Part shown: positions 57,158 to 64,000 of the stretch, piece by piece
Layout: each line of letters opens with the position of its first letter
How positions within the stretch are numbered: position 1 is the stretch's first letter
Assembly (NCBI GenBank): GCA_041485885.1
Contig: JBGPKL010000003.1
Span: 89,206-153,205 of the forward strand
Length of the DNA stretch: 64,000 bases
DNA from: JACQFZ01 sp041485885
GTDB taxonomy: Bacteria; Pseudomonadota; Gammaproteobacteria; Acidiferrobacterales; Sulfurifustaceae
Reading direction: 5' to 3'
Position numbers and translations under genes: made by a program
Notes under the pieces: generated by a model
The model's input: the letters and a program-made list of their open reading frames with translations, nothing else
The model's database searches: none
What the model was told of the DNA's origin: nothing

Positions 57158-57239
57158 ATGAACTCTAGAGGCTACGACCTTTCGTATATACTGCCCGAAA
57201 CGCGCGTTTTCCCCCGAAATCGCATAGCCGCTGCGCCTC

Positions 57240-59795
57240 ATGGATCGTCCCACCGGCCTATTTGACCGACTGGCGGTGCATCTGCCGCGCAAGCCGTGGC
57301 AGCTTGTCCTGGCAGGACTGCTCGGAGCGGTCGCCGCGGTCGTCGTCATCATCGCCATTATCGCTCTCGCGCTGTTCCCGACGCTCCCCCAGATAGACCA
57401 GCTAGCGGACGCCGAGCTCAAGGTCCCGTTGCGGGTGTACACCGCCGATGGAGAGCTCATCGCCGAGTTCGGTGAAGAGAAGCGCATACCCGTTAAGCTC
57501 GACACCGTACCCCCGCAATTGGTTCAGGCCATCCTCGCCGCCGAGGACCACAGCTTCTATCAACATCACGGCGTTGACGTGCTCGGCCTGTTGCGCGCGA
57601 GCTGGTACAACTTCCGAACCAAGAGCTCGGCACAGGGCGGAAGCACGATCACGATGCAGATCGCGCGCAATTTTTTCCTGAGCCCGGAGAAGACCTACAC
57701 CCGAAAGCTGAAGGAGCTGTTGCTCGCCTTCAAGATCGAACAAGAGTTATCGAAGGAGCAAATCCTCGAGCTCTACATAAATAAGATCTTTCTGGGGCAC
57801 CGCGCGTACGGTTTCGCCGCCGCGTCGCAGGTCTACTACGGAACCACGCTCGAAAAACTGACGCTGCCGGAGATCGCGATGCTGGCGGGGCTTCCCAAGG
57901 CACCATCGAGAGACAACCCGTTGAGCAATCCGCGAAGTGCGATGGAGCGACGCAACTACGTTCTGCGTCACATGCAAAATCTCGGCTACATCGATCAGGC
58001 CACTCTCGAACAAGCGCTCAACACGCCTCTTACCGCAAGCAAGCATGTCGTACGCTACGCACTCGACGCGCCTTACGTCGCGGAGATGGTGCGCCAATAC
58101 ATGTTCCAAACGTACGACGAAAGGGCCTACGCGGGCGGGTTTCACGTTTACACGACGATTCTCAGCAAGCACCAGCGCGCGGCAAACCAGGCGCTGCGTC
58201 GGGGGCTGCTTGATTATGACCGGCGCCATGGTTATCGCGGGCCGGCGGCGCATGTTTCGCTGAACGAGCCGCTCGACATGGGCCGGCTAGATGACGCGCT
58301 CAAAGACTACCGTATCGTCGGCGACTTGCTGCCCGGTGTTGTGACCGAGGTCGCTGAGCGATCCGCCTCGGTTTATACCCAGGACGGAACCGTCATCGAG
58401 CTCGACTGGGCTGGCCTTTCATGGGCGCGGCGGTATATCAACGAAAATGCCGTCGGATCGGCGCCGACGAATGCCGGCGACATCGTGCAGCGTGGCGACG
58501 TAATTTACCTTGAGCCGACGGAACAGCCGACGACCAATCCGGCCGGACCGGAATCGCGCTGGCGATTGGCGCAGATTCCACAAGTCGCCGGCGCGCTCGT
58601 CTCGCTGCGCCCGCGCGACGGCGCGATACTCGCGCTGACGGGAGGATTTGACTTCTATCACGCGAGTTTCAATCGTGCGACCCAGGCCGAGCGCCAGCCC
58701 GGGTCCGGGCTCAAACCTTTCATTTATGCCGCCGCTCTGGAAAAAGGTTTCACTCCGGCAACGACCGTCAGCGGCGCGCCGATTGTGATCGAGGACGTGA
58801 ACCTGGAAGAGGAATGGCGCCCCGAGAACTACACTCGACAATTTTTCGGTCCGACGCGGTTGCGCAAGGCGCTGGCGCTGTCGCTGAATCTCGTTTCGAT
58901 ACGTCTAGTACGCGCGATCGGACCAACCTACACGGCGCAATATCTCACGCGCTTCGGGTTCGACAGCGAGAAGCTGCCGAAGAATCTCTCGCTCGCGCTC
59001 GGCAACGCGTCCGCGACGCCGCTACAAATGGTGTCGGCCTTTGCGATTTTCGCCAACGGCGGTTCGCGCATTCAGCCTTACTTCATCAGCCGAGTCGAAG
59101 ACGGCCGCCACACGTTGCTGGAACAAGCAGATCCGCTGATCGCGTGTCTGGAATGCGAAACCGACATTGCGGCGGAGGTGACGCGTGCCATGTCGATAAG
59201 CACTCCCGGTTCGACGCCCGATGAGAAATCGCAGCCGCGCATCGCTCCCCGCGTATTGAGCCCGCAAATCAGTTTCCTCATGACCAGCATGATGCAGGAC
59301 GTCATCCGCGAGGGTACCGCCACCGGCGCGAAAGCGCTGGGACGCAAGGATCTCGCCGGTAAGACCGGAACGACCGACGACTATCGCGATGCTTGGTTCA
59401 CCGGCTTCAACAGCGATATCGTTGCGACCGCTTGGCTCGGCTTCGATCAGGCGGCACCGCTCGGTCGCGGCGAAGCCGGGGCGCGGGCGGCGCTCCCGAT
59501 GTGGATGGAGTACGCGCGCGTCGCGCTTGACGGCATCCCGGAACGGCGGGTAGTGCCACCCGAAGGCATCATCAAGGCGTATATCGACACGGAAACCGGC
59601 GCGCGTGTCGCGAACCTCGGTCCGAATGCGATGGAGGAATATTTTATTCAAGGAACCGAGGGCGGCACCGCACCGGGCGGCGCGGAAACCGGTCCAAGCG
59701 CGCCGGCGAGTGGCGGGGCAGCAGCGACCACGGCGACGGTGCCAATTCCCTCTGCTTCGACTGACGCCGACAAAATACGCGAAAAACTTTTCTAA
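57240..59795 (+). CDS. mrcA: Penicillin-binding protein 1A (bifunctional peptidoglycan synthase)
   Basis: 851 residues. Cytosolic tail, one membrane helix about 23-45, glycosyltransferase (GT51) domain with EDHSFYQHHG at 102-111 and the QGGSTITMQIARNFFL stretch, an OB-like insert, and a transpeptidase domain with SGLK (S489, K492), SLN, and KTG at 708-710. C-terminal Ala/Gly-rich tail. Divergent from pilM, as in Pseudomonas. Makes and crosslinks the cell wall in the periplasm. Confidence 0.96.
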   Translation: MDRPTGLFDRLAVHLPRKPWQLVLAGLLGAVAAVVVIIAIIALALFPTLPQIDQLADAELKVPLRVYTADGELIAEFGEEKRIPVKLDTVPPQLVQAILAAEDHSFYQHHGVDVLGLLRASWYNFRTKSSAQGGSTITMQIARNFFLSPEKTYTRKLKELLLAFKIEQELSKEQILELYINKIFLGHRAYGFAAASQVYYGTTLEKLTLPEIAMLAGLPKAPSRDNPLSNPRSAMERRNYVLRHMQNLGYIDQATLEQALNTPLTASKHVVRYALDAPYVAEMVRQYMFQTYDERAYAGGFHVYTTILSKHQRAANQALRRGLLDYDRRHGYRGPAAHVSLNEPLDMGRLDDALKDYRIVGDLLPGVVTEVAERSASVYTQDGTVIELDWAGLSWARRYINENAVGSAPTNAGDIVQRGDVIYLEPTEQPTTNPAGPESRWRLAQIPQVAGALVSLRPRDGAILALTGGFDFYHASFNRATQAERQPGSGLKPFIYAAALEKGFTPATTVSGAPIVIEDVNLEEEWRPENYTRQFFGPTRLRKALALSLNLVSIRLVRAIGPTYTAQYLTRFGFDSEKLPKNLSLALGNASATPLQMVSAFAIFANGGSRIQPYFISRVEDGRHTLLEQADPLIACLECETDIAAEVTRAMSISTPGSTPDEKSQPRIAPRVLSPQISFLMTSMMQDVIREGTATGAKALGRKDLAGKTGTTDDYRDAWFTGFNSDIVATAWLGFDQAAPLGRGEAGARAALPMWMEYARVALDGIPERRVVPPEGIIKAYIDTETGARVANLGPNAMEEYFIQGTEGGTAPGGAETGPSAPASGGAAATTATVPIPSASTDADKIREKLF

Positions 59796-60431
59796 ATGGC
59801 ACCGCGAACGAACTCGCGTCATGGCAAGTCCGGCGCGCGCGCGGAGGAACAGATGCGATTGCGAATCGCGACGGAGGCCGCCCGAATCATGGCGGAGGAG
59901 GGCGTAGCGGATTTTCAGATGGCCAAGCGCAAGGCTGCCGCACGGCTCAACCTCTCCGAAGTAAAGAATTTGCCCGGTAACGACGAGGTACAAGCGGCCC
60001 TTTCCGAGCATTTGCAGCTTTTCCACCAAACCGAACTTGCGCGCGATACGCGGCGCCGGCGGCAAGTCGCGTTGGACGCCATGCGATTCCTCGCCGCGTT
60101 CGAGCCGAGACTGGTAGGAGCAGTGTTGAGCGGGACCGTCACACCGACTTCCGAGATCCAACTGCACGTAAGCGCCGACGCGCCGGAACAGATCGGCCTA
60201 TTCTTGCAGGAACGTCACATTCCCTTCCGGTTCGGCGAACGGCGCCTGCGTTTCGGCGGGGAACGCTACAAGAATGTTTCGGTATATCACTTCACCGCGG
60301 ATGGTATCGTGATCGAACTGTGCGTGTTCGATCCGCGCGCCGCGCGCGAAACGCCGCTCAGTCCCGTGGACGGGAGACCCATGCGCCGCGCTAACTTGAA
60401 AGAGGTGGAAGAACTGCTGAAGCAGAGCTAG
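59796..60431 (+). CDS. Conserved protein of unknown function
   Basis: 211 residues. Not recognised as a named family. N-terminal 40-90 is basic and helical (EEQMRLRIATEAARIMAEEGVADFQMAKRKAAARLN). A central region LVGAVLSGTVTPTSEIQLHVSADAPEQIGLFLQERHIPF has the feel of a degenerate nucleotidyltransferase-like fold, followed by beta strands and VIELCVFDPRAARETPLSPVDGRPMRRA. No membrane segment. The ATG directly follows the mrcA stop with no gap, so translation may be coupled, and the stop overlaps the convergent GGDEF gene by four bases. The nucleotidyltransferase idea is a weak inference. Confidence 0.8.
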   Translation: MAPRTNSRHGKSGARAEEQMRLRIATEAARIMAEEGVADFQMAKRKAAARLNLSEVKNLPGNDEVQAALSEHLQLFHQTELARDTRRRRQVALDAMRFLAAFEPRLVGAVLSGTVTPTSEIQLHVSADAPEQIGLFLQERHIPFRFGERRLRFGGERYKNVSVYHFTADGIVIELCVFDPRAARETPLSPVDGRPMRRANLKEVEELLKQS

Positions 60432-61441
60432 CCGGCAAGGAGCTGCATTCCGACCCGATTGCCGCCGATGGTCTTCGCCGAACGCAATGCCGTCTCGGCC
60501 GCTGCGAGAAATGCGGCAGCGTCGGTGCCGGCTTCGCACTGGGCCGCCCCGACCGACACGGTGAGCGACGGGAGAATACTTTCATCCGACATCATTACTA
60601 CGGCTTCACTCACCGCGTGCCGCGCGCGCTCACCGACGACAACCGCACCGGTGACGTCGGACTCGGGCAGAATAATCGCGAACGACGCGGGACCGTGACA
60701 GGCGATGAGGTCGGTGGGCCTGACGCTGTTCATCAAGGTCTGCGCGACGGCGTAGCGAGCGTGATCTCCCGCCGCATGGCCGAACTGCGCGCTGTACTCG
60801 GCGAAGTCGTCGATCTCGACGAGTAGCAATGCCAGGGGCGAGTTGTTCTTCGAGCTGCGCGTGATTTGACGAGGCATAATCGAGTCAAGCCACAAGCGGT
60901 TATGCAAACCGGTGCATTCGTCCAGCGTGGCATGGCGCTTATAAGACGTCTTCAGCTCTTCGCTACCCCGGATGATGCCGCCGACGCGGGAACGTTCCGC
61001 CAGGAGCGCGAGCCAGTTGCGTGCGGTTTCGTGCGACGCGCGAATCAGTTCCCACGCCACCTTTTGGTCGACGACCAACAAACGGGTGGGCTCCACCGCG
61101 GAGATCGTCCGGGCGACGGTCGCGTCCTGCATCAGAAACATCTCGCCGACGCTGTCGCCGGCCTTGATCATGCCATCGGGAACCGTTGAGGACGGATCCT
61201 GCACCCGCAGGCGGCCGCTCAGTATCAAATAGAGCGCCTGGCAAGAATCGCCGGCGCGTAGCAGCATTTCGCCGTTCGCCAACAGGCGTACCGCGCAGTC
61301 CTGCAAAATCGGCACGATTGTTTCTTGATGCGCGTCCTTAAGTAATGTGAGCTCAGCAAGCTCCTTGCGCGAAAAGCGAGTCGTGGCCGATGCCCGGGCC
61401 TCACGGCGCATATTCGCAAACGTTCTGTTGGGTTGATCCAT
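60428..61441 (-). CDS. Cyclic-nucleotide-binding domain protein with degenerate GGDEF domain
   Basis: 337 residues. N-terminal CRP-like cNMP-binding domain about 35-140 (LLRAGDSCQALYLILSGRLRVQDP, GDSVGEMFLMQDATVARTISAVEPTRLLVVDQ), then a GGDEF-fold domain about 165-335 (TGLHNRLWLDSIM, ALLLVEIDDFAEYSAQFGHAAGDHARYAVAQ). The catalytic signature is lost: GGDEF reads GPASF at 250-254. The I-site RxxD (RPTD at 241-244), five residues before, is kept. So it is probably a c-di-GMP receptor rather than a cyclase. The start at ATG 61441 is a choice; an in-frame GTG at 61501 would add 20 residues. Convergent with the unknown gene, divergent from argS. Confidence 0.9.
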   Translation of the reverse strand: MDQPNRTFANMRREARASATTRFSRKELAELTLLKDAHQETIVPILQDCAVRLLANGEMLLRAGDSCQALYLILSGRLRVQDPSSTVPDGMIKAGDSVGEMFLMQDATVARTISAVEPTRLLVVDQKVAWELIRASHETARNWLALLAERSRVGGIIRGSEELKTSYKRHATLDECTGLHNRLWLDSIMPRQITRSSKNNSPLALLLVEIDDFAEYSAQFGHAAGDHARYAVAQTLMNSVRPTDLIACHGPASFAIILPESDVTGAVVVGERARHAVSEAVVMMSDESILPSLTVSVGAAQCEAGTDAAAFLAAAETALRSAKTIGGNRVGMQLLAG

Positions 61442-61607
61442 AGGTGTTTCTCGTCCCGGCCTGCCGTTACTTGAAGCAAGCTTGATGCCAGCCATCCGCA
61501 CACGGCCCCGCGCCGCGCCGTAAATTCGTCACGTTGCTGCCATACTTTCCCTTCTCCGCGCTGCGGCGGGCCGGTAAAATCCCCGGTCCACCTCGCCGAA
61601 AAGCAAC

Positions 61608-63296
61608 TTGAAACATCACCTTGAGAGTTTGATCGTCCAAGCGCTGCAGCGACTACGCGGGGGGGGAACGCCGCTTCCCGACCCATTACCCGCCGTTGAA
61701 ATCGATCGCGCCCGCAGCAAAGAACATGGCGACTTCGCCTGCAACATCGCGCTCGCCCTGGCCAAAGCGGCGCGCGTCAAGCCGCGCGAGCTGGCGGAGC
61801 GCATCGTTGCCGCCCTGCCACCCTCCCCGCACGTGGCGCGCGTCGAAGTCGCTGGCCCCGGTTTCATCAATTTTTATTTGCGAGCGGACGCGCTCACGCA
61901 AGTCGTTCCCACTGTCCTGGCTCTTGGGAACGTTTACGGGCATAGCAGCACCGCACAGGGGCGCAAGGTCATGGTCGAGTTCGTCTCGGCTAATCCGACC
62001 GGCCCGCTGCACGTCGGTCATGGGCGCCAGGCGGCGCTGGGCGACGCCCTGTCGGCGCTGCTCGAGACCCAGGGCTACGCCGTCACCCGCGAGTTTTATT
62101 ACAACGACGCCGGCGCACAGATCCAAAATCTGGCGCTATCGGTTCAAGCGCGGGCGCGCGGGATTAAGCCGGGCGACAGCGGCTGGCCCGAAGCGGGCTA
62201 CAACGGCGAATACATCCAAGACATCGCGAACGATTTTCTCGCGAAGAAAACCGTGCGCGCTGCGGACAGCGCGCCAATAACGGCCAGCGGCGACGTCAAC
62301 GATCTCGACGCGATCCGCAAGTTCGCCGTCACGTACTTGCGCAACGAGCAGGATATCGACTTACAGAAGTTCGGGGTGAAGTTCGACAACTATTATCTCG
62401 AGTCGAGCTTGTATACCGAAGGCAAGGTCGAGGCGACAGTGCAGGCGCTGATCGCGAGCGGCAAGACTTACGAGAAAGAGGGTGCGCTGTGGCTGCGCAC
62501 GACCGAGTACGGTGACGACAAGGACCGCGTCATGCGCAAGTCCGACGGCAGTTACACCTACTTCGTTCCCGACGTCGCCTACCACGTGACCAAGTGGCAA
62601 CGCGGCTATCACAAAGCGATCAACGTACAGGGCAGCGACCACCACAGCACGATCACGCGCGTGCGCGCGGCGCTGCAAGCGCTCGGCCTAGGCATCCCGC
62701 AGGGCTACCCAGACTATGTGCTGCACAGCCTGGTACGCGTCGTGCGCGCCGGCGAGGAAGTAAAAATCTCCAAGCGCGCCGGCTCGTACGTAACCGTGCG
62801 CGATCTGATCGAATGGGTCGGGCGCGACGCGGTTCGCTTCTTCCTCGTTTCGCGCCGCGCCGATTCGCAATTCGTTTTCGATATAGACATCGCGCTGGCG
62901 CAGAACGAAGAGAACCCGGTGTACTACGTTCAGTATGCGCACGCGCGTGTTTGCAGTGTCTTCAAACAGCTCAAGGAGAAAGGGCTGACGCACAATCGCG
63001 ACAACGGCAACCGCCAACTACAGCGACTGACCGAGGAACACGAGCGCGCTCTGATGAACCAACTGGGACGCTATCCCGAACTGCTGCAGAACGCCGCGGC
63101 CGACGCAGAACCGCAGCAGCTTGCGACTTACTTGCGTGAGTTAGCTTACGATTTTCACATCTACTACAACTCGCACAAATTCTTGATCGACGACCCAGAC
63201 TTGCGCGACGCGCGACTCAACTTGATCGAAGCCACGCGACTCGTCATCGCGAGTGGGCTGAAGCTGCTGGGCGTTTCCGCGCCGGAGAGTATGTAG
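61608..63296 (+). CDS. argS: Arginyl-tRNA synthetase
   Basis: 562 residues, near the usual 577. HVGH at 135-138 and the lysine loop KISKRAG are the class I active-site motifs; the N-terminal Add1 domain, NPTGPLHVGHGRQAALGD, LHSLVRVVRAGEEVKISKRAGSYVT and a C-terminal anticodon-binding helical domain are present. No good ATG start exists; a TTG at 61608 is used, with no clear Shine-Dalgarno, so the first residues are uncertain. Confidence 0.95.
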   Translation: MKHHLESLIVQALQRLRGGGTPLPDPLPAVEIDRARSKEHGDFACNIALALAKAARVKPRELAERIVAALPPSPHVARVEVAGPGFINFYLRADALTQVVPTVLALGNVYGHSSTAQGRKVMVEFVSANPTGPLHVGHGRQAALGDALSALLETQGYAVTREFYYNDAGAQIQNLALSVQARARGIKPGDSGWPEAGYNGEYIQDIANDFLAKKTVRAADSAPITASGDVNDLDAIRKFAVTYLRNEQDIDLQKFGVKFDNYYLESSLYTEGKVEATVQALIASGKTYEKEGALWLRTTEYGDDKDRVMRKSDGSYTYFVPDVAYHVTKWQRGYHKAINVQGSDHHSTITRVRAALQALGLGIPQGYPDYVLHSLVRVVRAGEEVKISKRAGSYVTVRDLIEWVGRDAVRFFLVSRRADSQFVFDIDIALAQNEENPVYYVQYAHARVCSVFKQLKEKGLTHNRDNGNRQLQRLTEEHERALMNQLGRYPELLQNAAADAEPQQLATYLRELAYDFHIYYNSHKFLIDDPDLRDARLNLIEATRLVIASGLKLLGVSAPESM

Positions 63297-63299
63297 CCC

Positions 63300-63863
63300 A
63301 TGCCGCGCGCGCGCGGGAACCGACGCGGGATAAGAAAAGGGCTGCCCCGTTGGGCGGTCCTGCTGCTCGGGCTGGCGCTCGGCGTCGCCTCGGTTCTGCT
63401 CACGCAGCTCGTTATCAACCGCGCCGGCTCCAGCGACGGCCTCGCCGGCCTACTCGCGAAAACGAAACACGTCGAGCCGCCCGCGCCAAAGCGGCCCGAG
63501 CCGATAGTCGCGAAACCAAAGCTCGACTTTTACACCGTGTTGCCCGAGGTCGAGACGGTTCTCCCGGACCGCGGCGCGCGCACGAAATCAACCAAGCTCG
63601 AACGTACCGAGGAGGGCGAGCGATACGTCTTGCAAGCCGGCTCGTTCGCAAATTTCGACGATGCGGATCAGCTCAAGGCGAAGCTTGCGTTGCAGGGTTT
63701 ACCGTCGCAAATACAAAAAATCACGATCGAGGGCAAAGGCGAATACCACCGTGTTCGGCTTGGACCCTACGACAGGCTAGACGAACTCGACGCCGTTAGT
63801 CAGCAACTCGCGAAGCTCGGGCTGAAACCGATACGGTTGAAAGTGAAGAAAGGGACGGGCTAG
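63300..63863 (+). CDS. SPOR domain membrane protein (FtsN-like)
   Basis: 187 residues. Short basic cytosolic tail, membrane helix about 17-40 (RWAVLLLGLALGVASVLLTQLV), Pro/Lys-rich linker 55-100, and a C-terminal SPOR domain about 105-182 (YVLQAGSFANFDDADQLKAKLALQGLPSQIQKITIEGKGEYHRVRLGPYDRLDELDAV). SPOR domains bind denuded glycan strands at division sites. Starts four bases after argS, the same pairing as in Pseudomonas (argS followed by a SPOR protein). Confidence 0.92.
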   Translation: MPRARGNRRGIRKGLPRWAVLLLGLALGVASVLLTQLVINRAGSSDGLAGLLAKTKHVEPPAPKRPEPIVAKPKLDFYTVLPEVETVLPDRGARTKSTKLERTEEGERYVLQAGSFANFDDADQLKAKLALQGLPSQIQKITIEGKGEYHRVRLGPYDRLDELDAVSQQLAKLGLKPIRLKVKKGTG

Positions 63864-63913
63864 TGGACTGTAACGTTTAAATAGATAGTATCATTATACC
63901 CGTGGAGGGCGTG

Positions 63914-64000
63914 ATGACACTGACCAAGAGCGAGCACACGGAACTGCAACGACAAGCGGGTGCGAGGAATGGGCGTGCGGATCGGGCCCGGCATGCACGC
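63914..64000 (+). mobile_element. Start of an IS630-like transposase gene, cut by window edge
   Basis: From the ATG at 63914 (GGAGGG four bases upstream) 29 residues are visible: MTLTKSEHTELQRQAGAR followed by RADRARHAR. This resembles the N-terminal helix-turn-helix start of IS630-family transposases, where a stretch such as RA-x-RARIIL follows. The AT-rich 50 bases before it (63864-63913) could hold the left terminal inverted repeat. The rest lies beyond the window, so the family call is tentative. Confidence 0.45.

Noticed and set aside
59022..60167. Minus-strand open frame of 381 codons
   Set aside because: Antisense to the 3' end of mrcA and the following gene; composition is not that of a protein.

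Overview
The window is a stretch of chromosome from a gammaproteobacterium with fairly high G+C. The evidence is the combination of gene families and gene order: mrcA divergent from pilMNOPQ-aroK-aroB followed by gltB-gltD-hemE, then argS with a SPOR protein, and yicC-gmk-rpoZ-spoT with recG and ubiA nearby. A CysB-type regulator, SrkA, PrlC and HemP also fit. The order resembles Pseudomonas and Chromatiales-like chromosomes, but I cannot name a genus. Almost all of the DNA is ordinary core genome. The only mobile DNA I see is the start of an IS630-like transposase at the right edge.

Layout. 1-1100: 5' part of gcvT (minus strand) behind a tandem glycine riboswitch and an intrinsic terminator. 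1102-3550: an iron-related minus-strand group (periplasmic cupredoxin, FTR1 permease, HemP, then a barrel-like outer membrane protein) with a candidate Fur box. 3632-7649: xthA, a DUF4124-glutaredoxin protein, an SH3/coiled-coil protein and prlC. 7693-10585: srkA, gor and a gamma carbonic anhydrase. 10590-15788: corA, aroE, a long sulfite reductase and the divergent cysB. 15799-18543: small membrane proteins, TerC, a universal stress protein and a cation/Ca exchanger. 18599-26394: a minus-strand block yicC-gmk-rpoZ-spoT-ridA-recG-ubiA. 26504-33190: a plus-strand block with a Ser/Thr kinase and its PP2C phosphatase, rph, rdgB, a DMT exporter, hemW, a small outer membrane protein and a TlpA-like thioredoxin. 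33230-41286: priA, a DnaA-box cluster, a GGDEF-EAL protein, a fructosamine-kinase/Nudix pair and a diguanylate cyclase. 41409-48561: hemE, gltD, gltB. 48733-57063: dgt-like, aroB, aroK, pilQPONM. 57240-63863: mrcA, an unrecognised conserved protein, a cNMP-binding protein with a dead GGDEF domain, argS and a SPOR protein.

How the genes work together. Three c-di-GMP proteins lie on both sides of the type IV pilus operon: a dual GGDEF-EAL enzyme, an active-looking diguanylate cyclase, and a protein whose GGDEF active site is destroyed while its RxxD I-site is kept, which may be a c-di-GMP receptor. Redox and sulfur functions (gor, SrkA, glutaredoxin, sulfite reductase, CysB, TlpA-like) and iron functions (FTR1, cupredoxin, HemP) make up the accessory theme of the left half. 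Nothing here is clearly a new defence or mobile system. The most interesting leads are the degenerate GGDEF protein, the DnaA-box cluster upstream of priA, the extended sulfite reductase, and the iron operon with its uncharacterised outer membrane protein.
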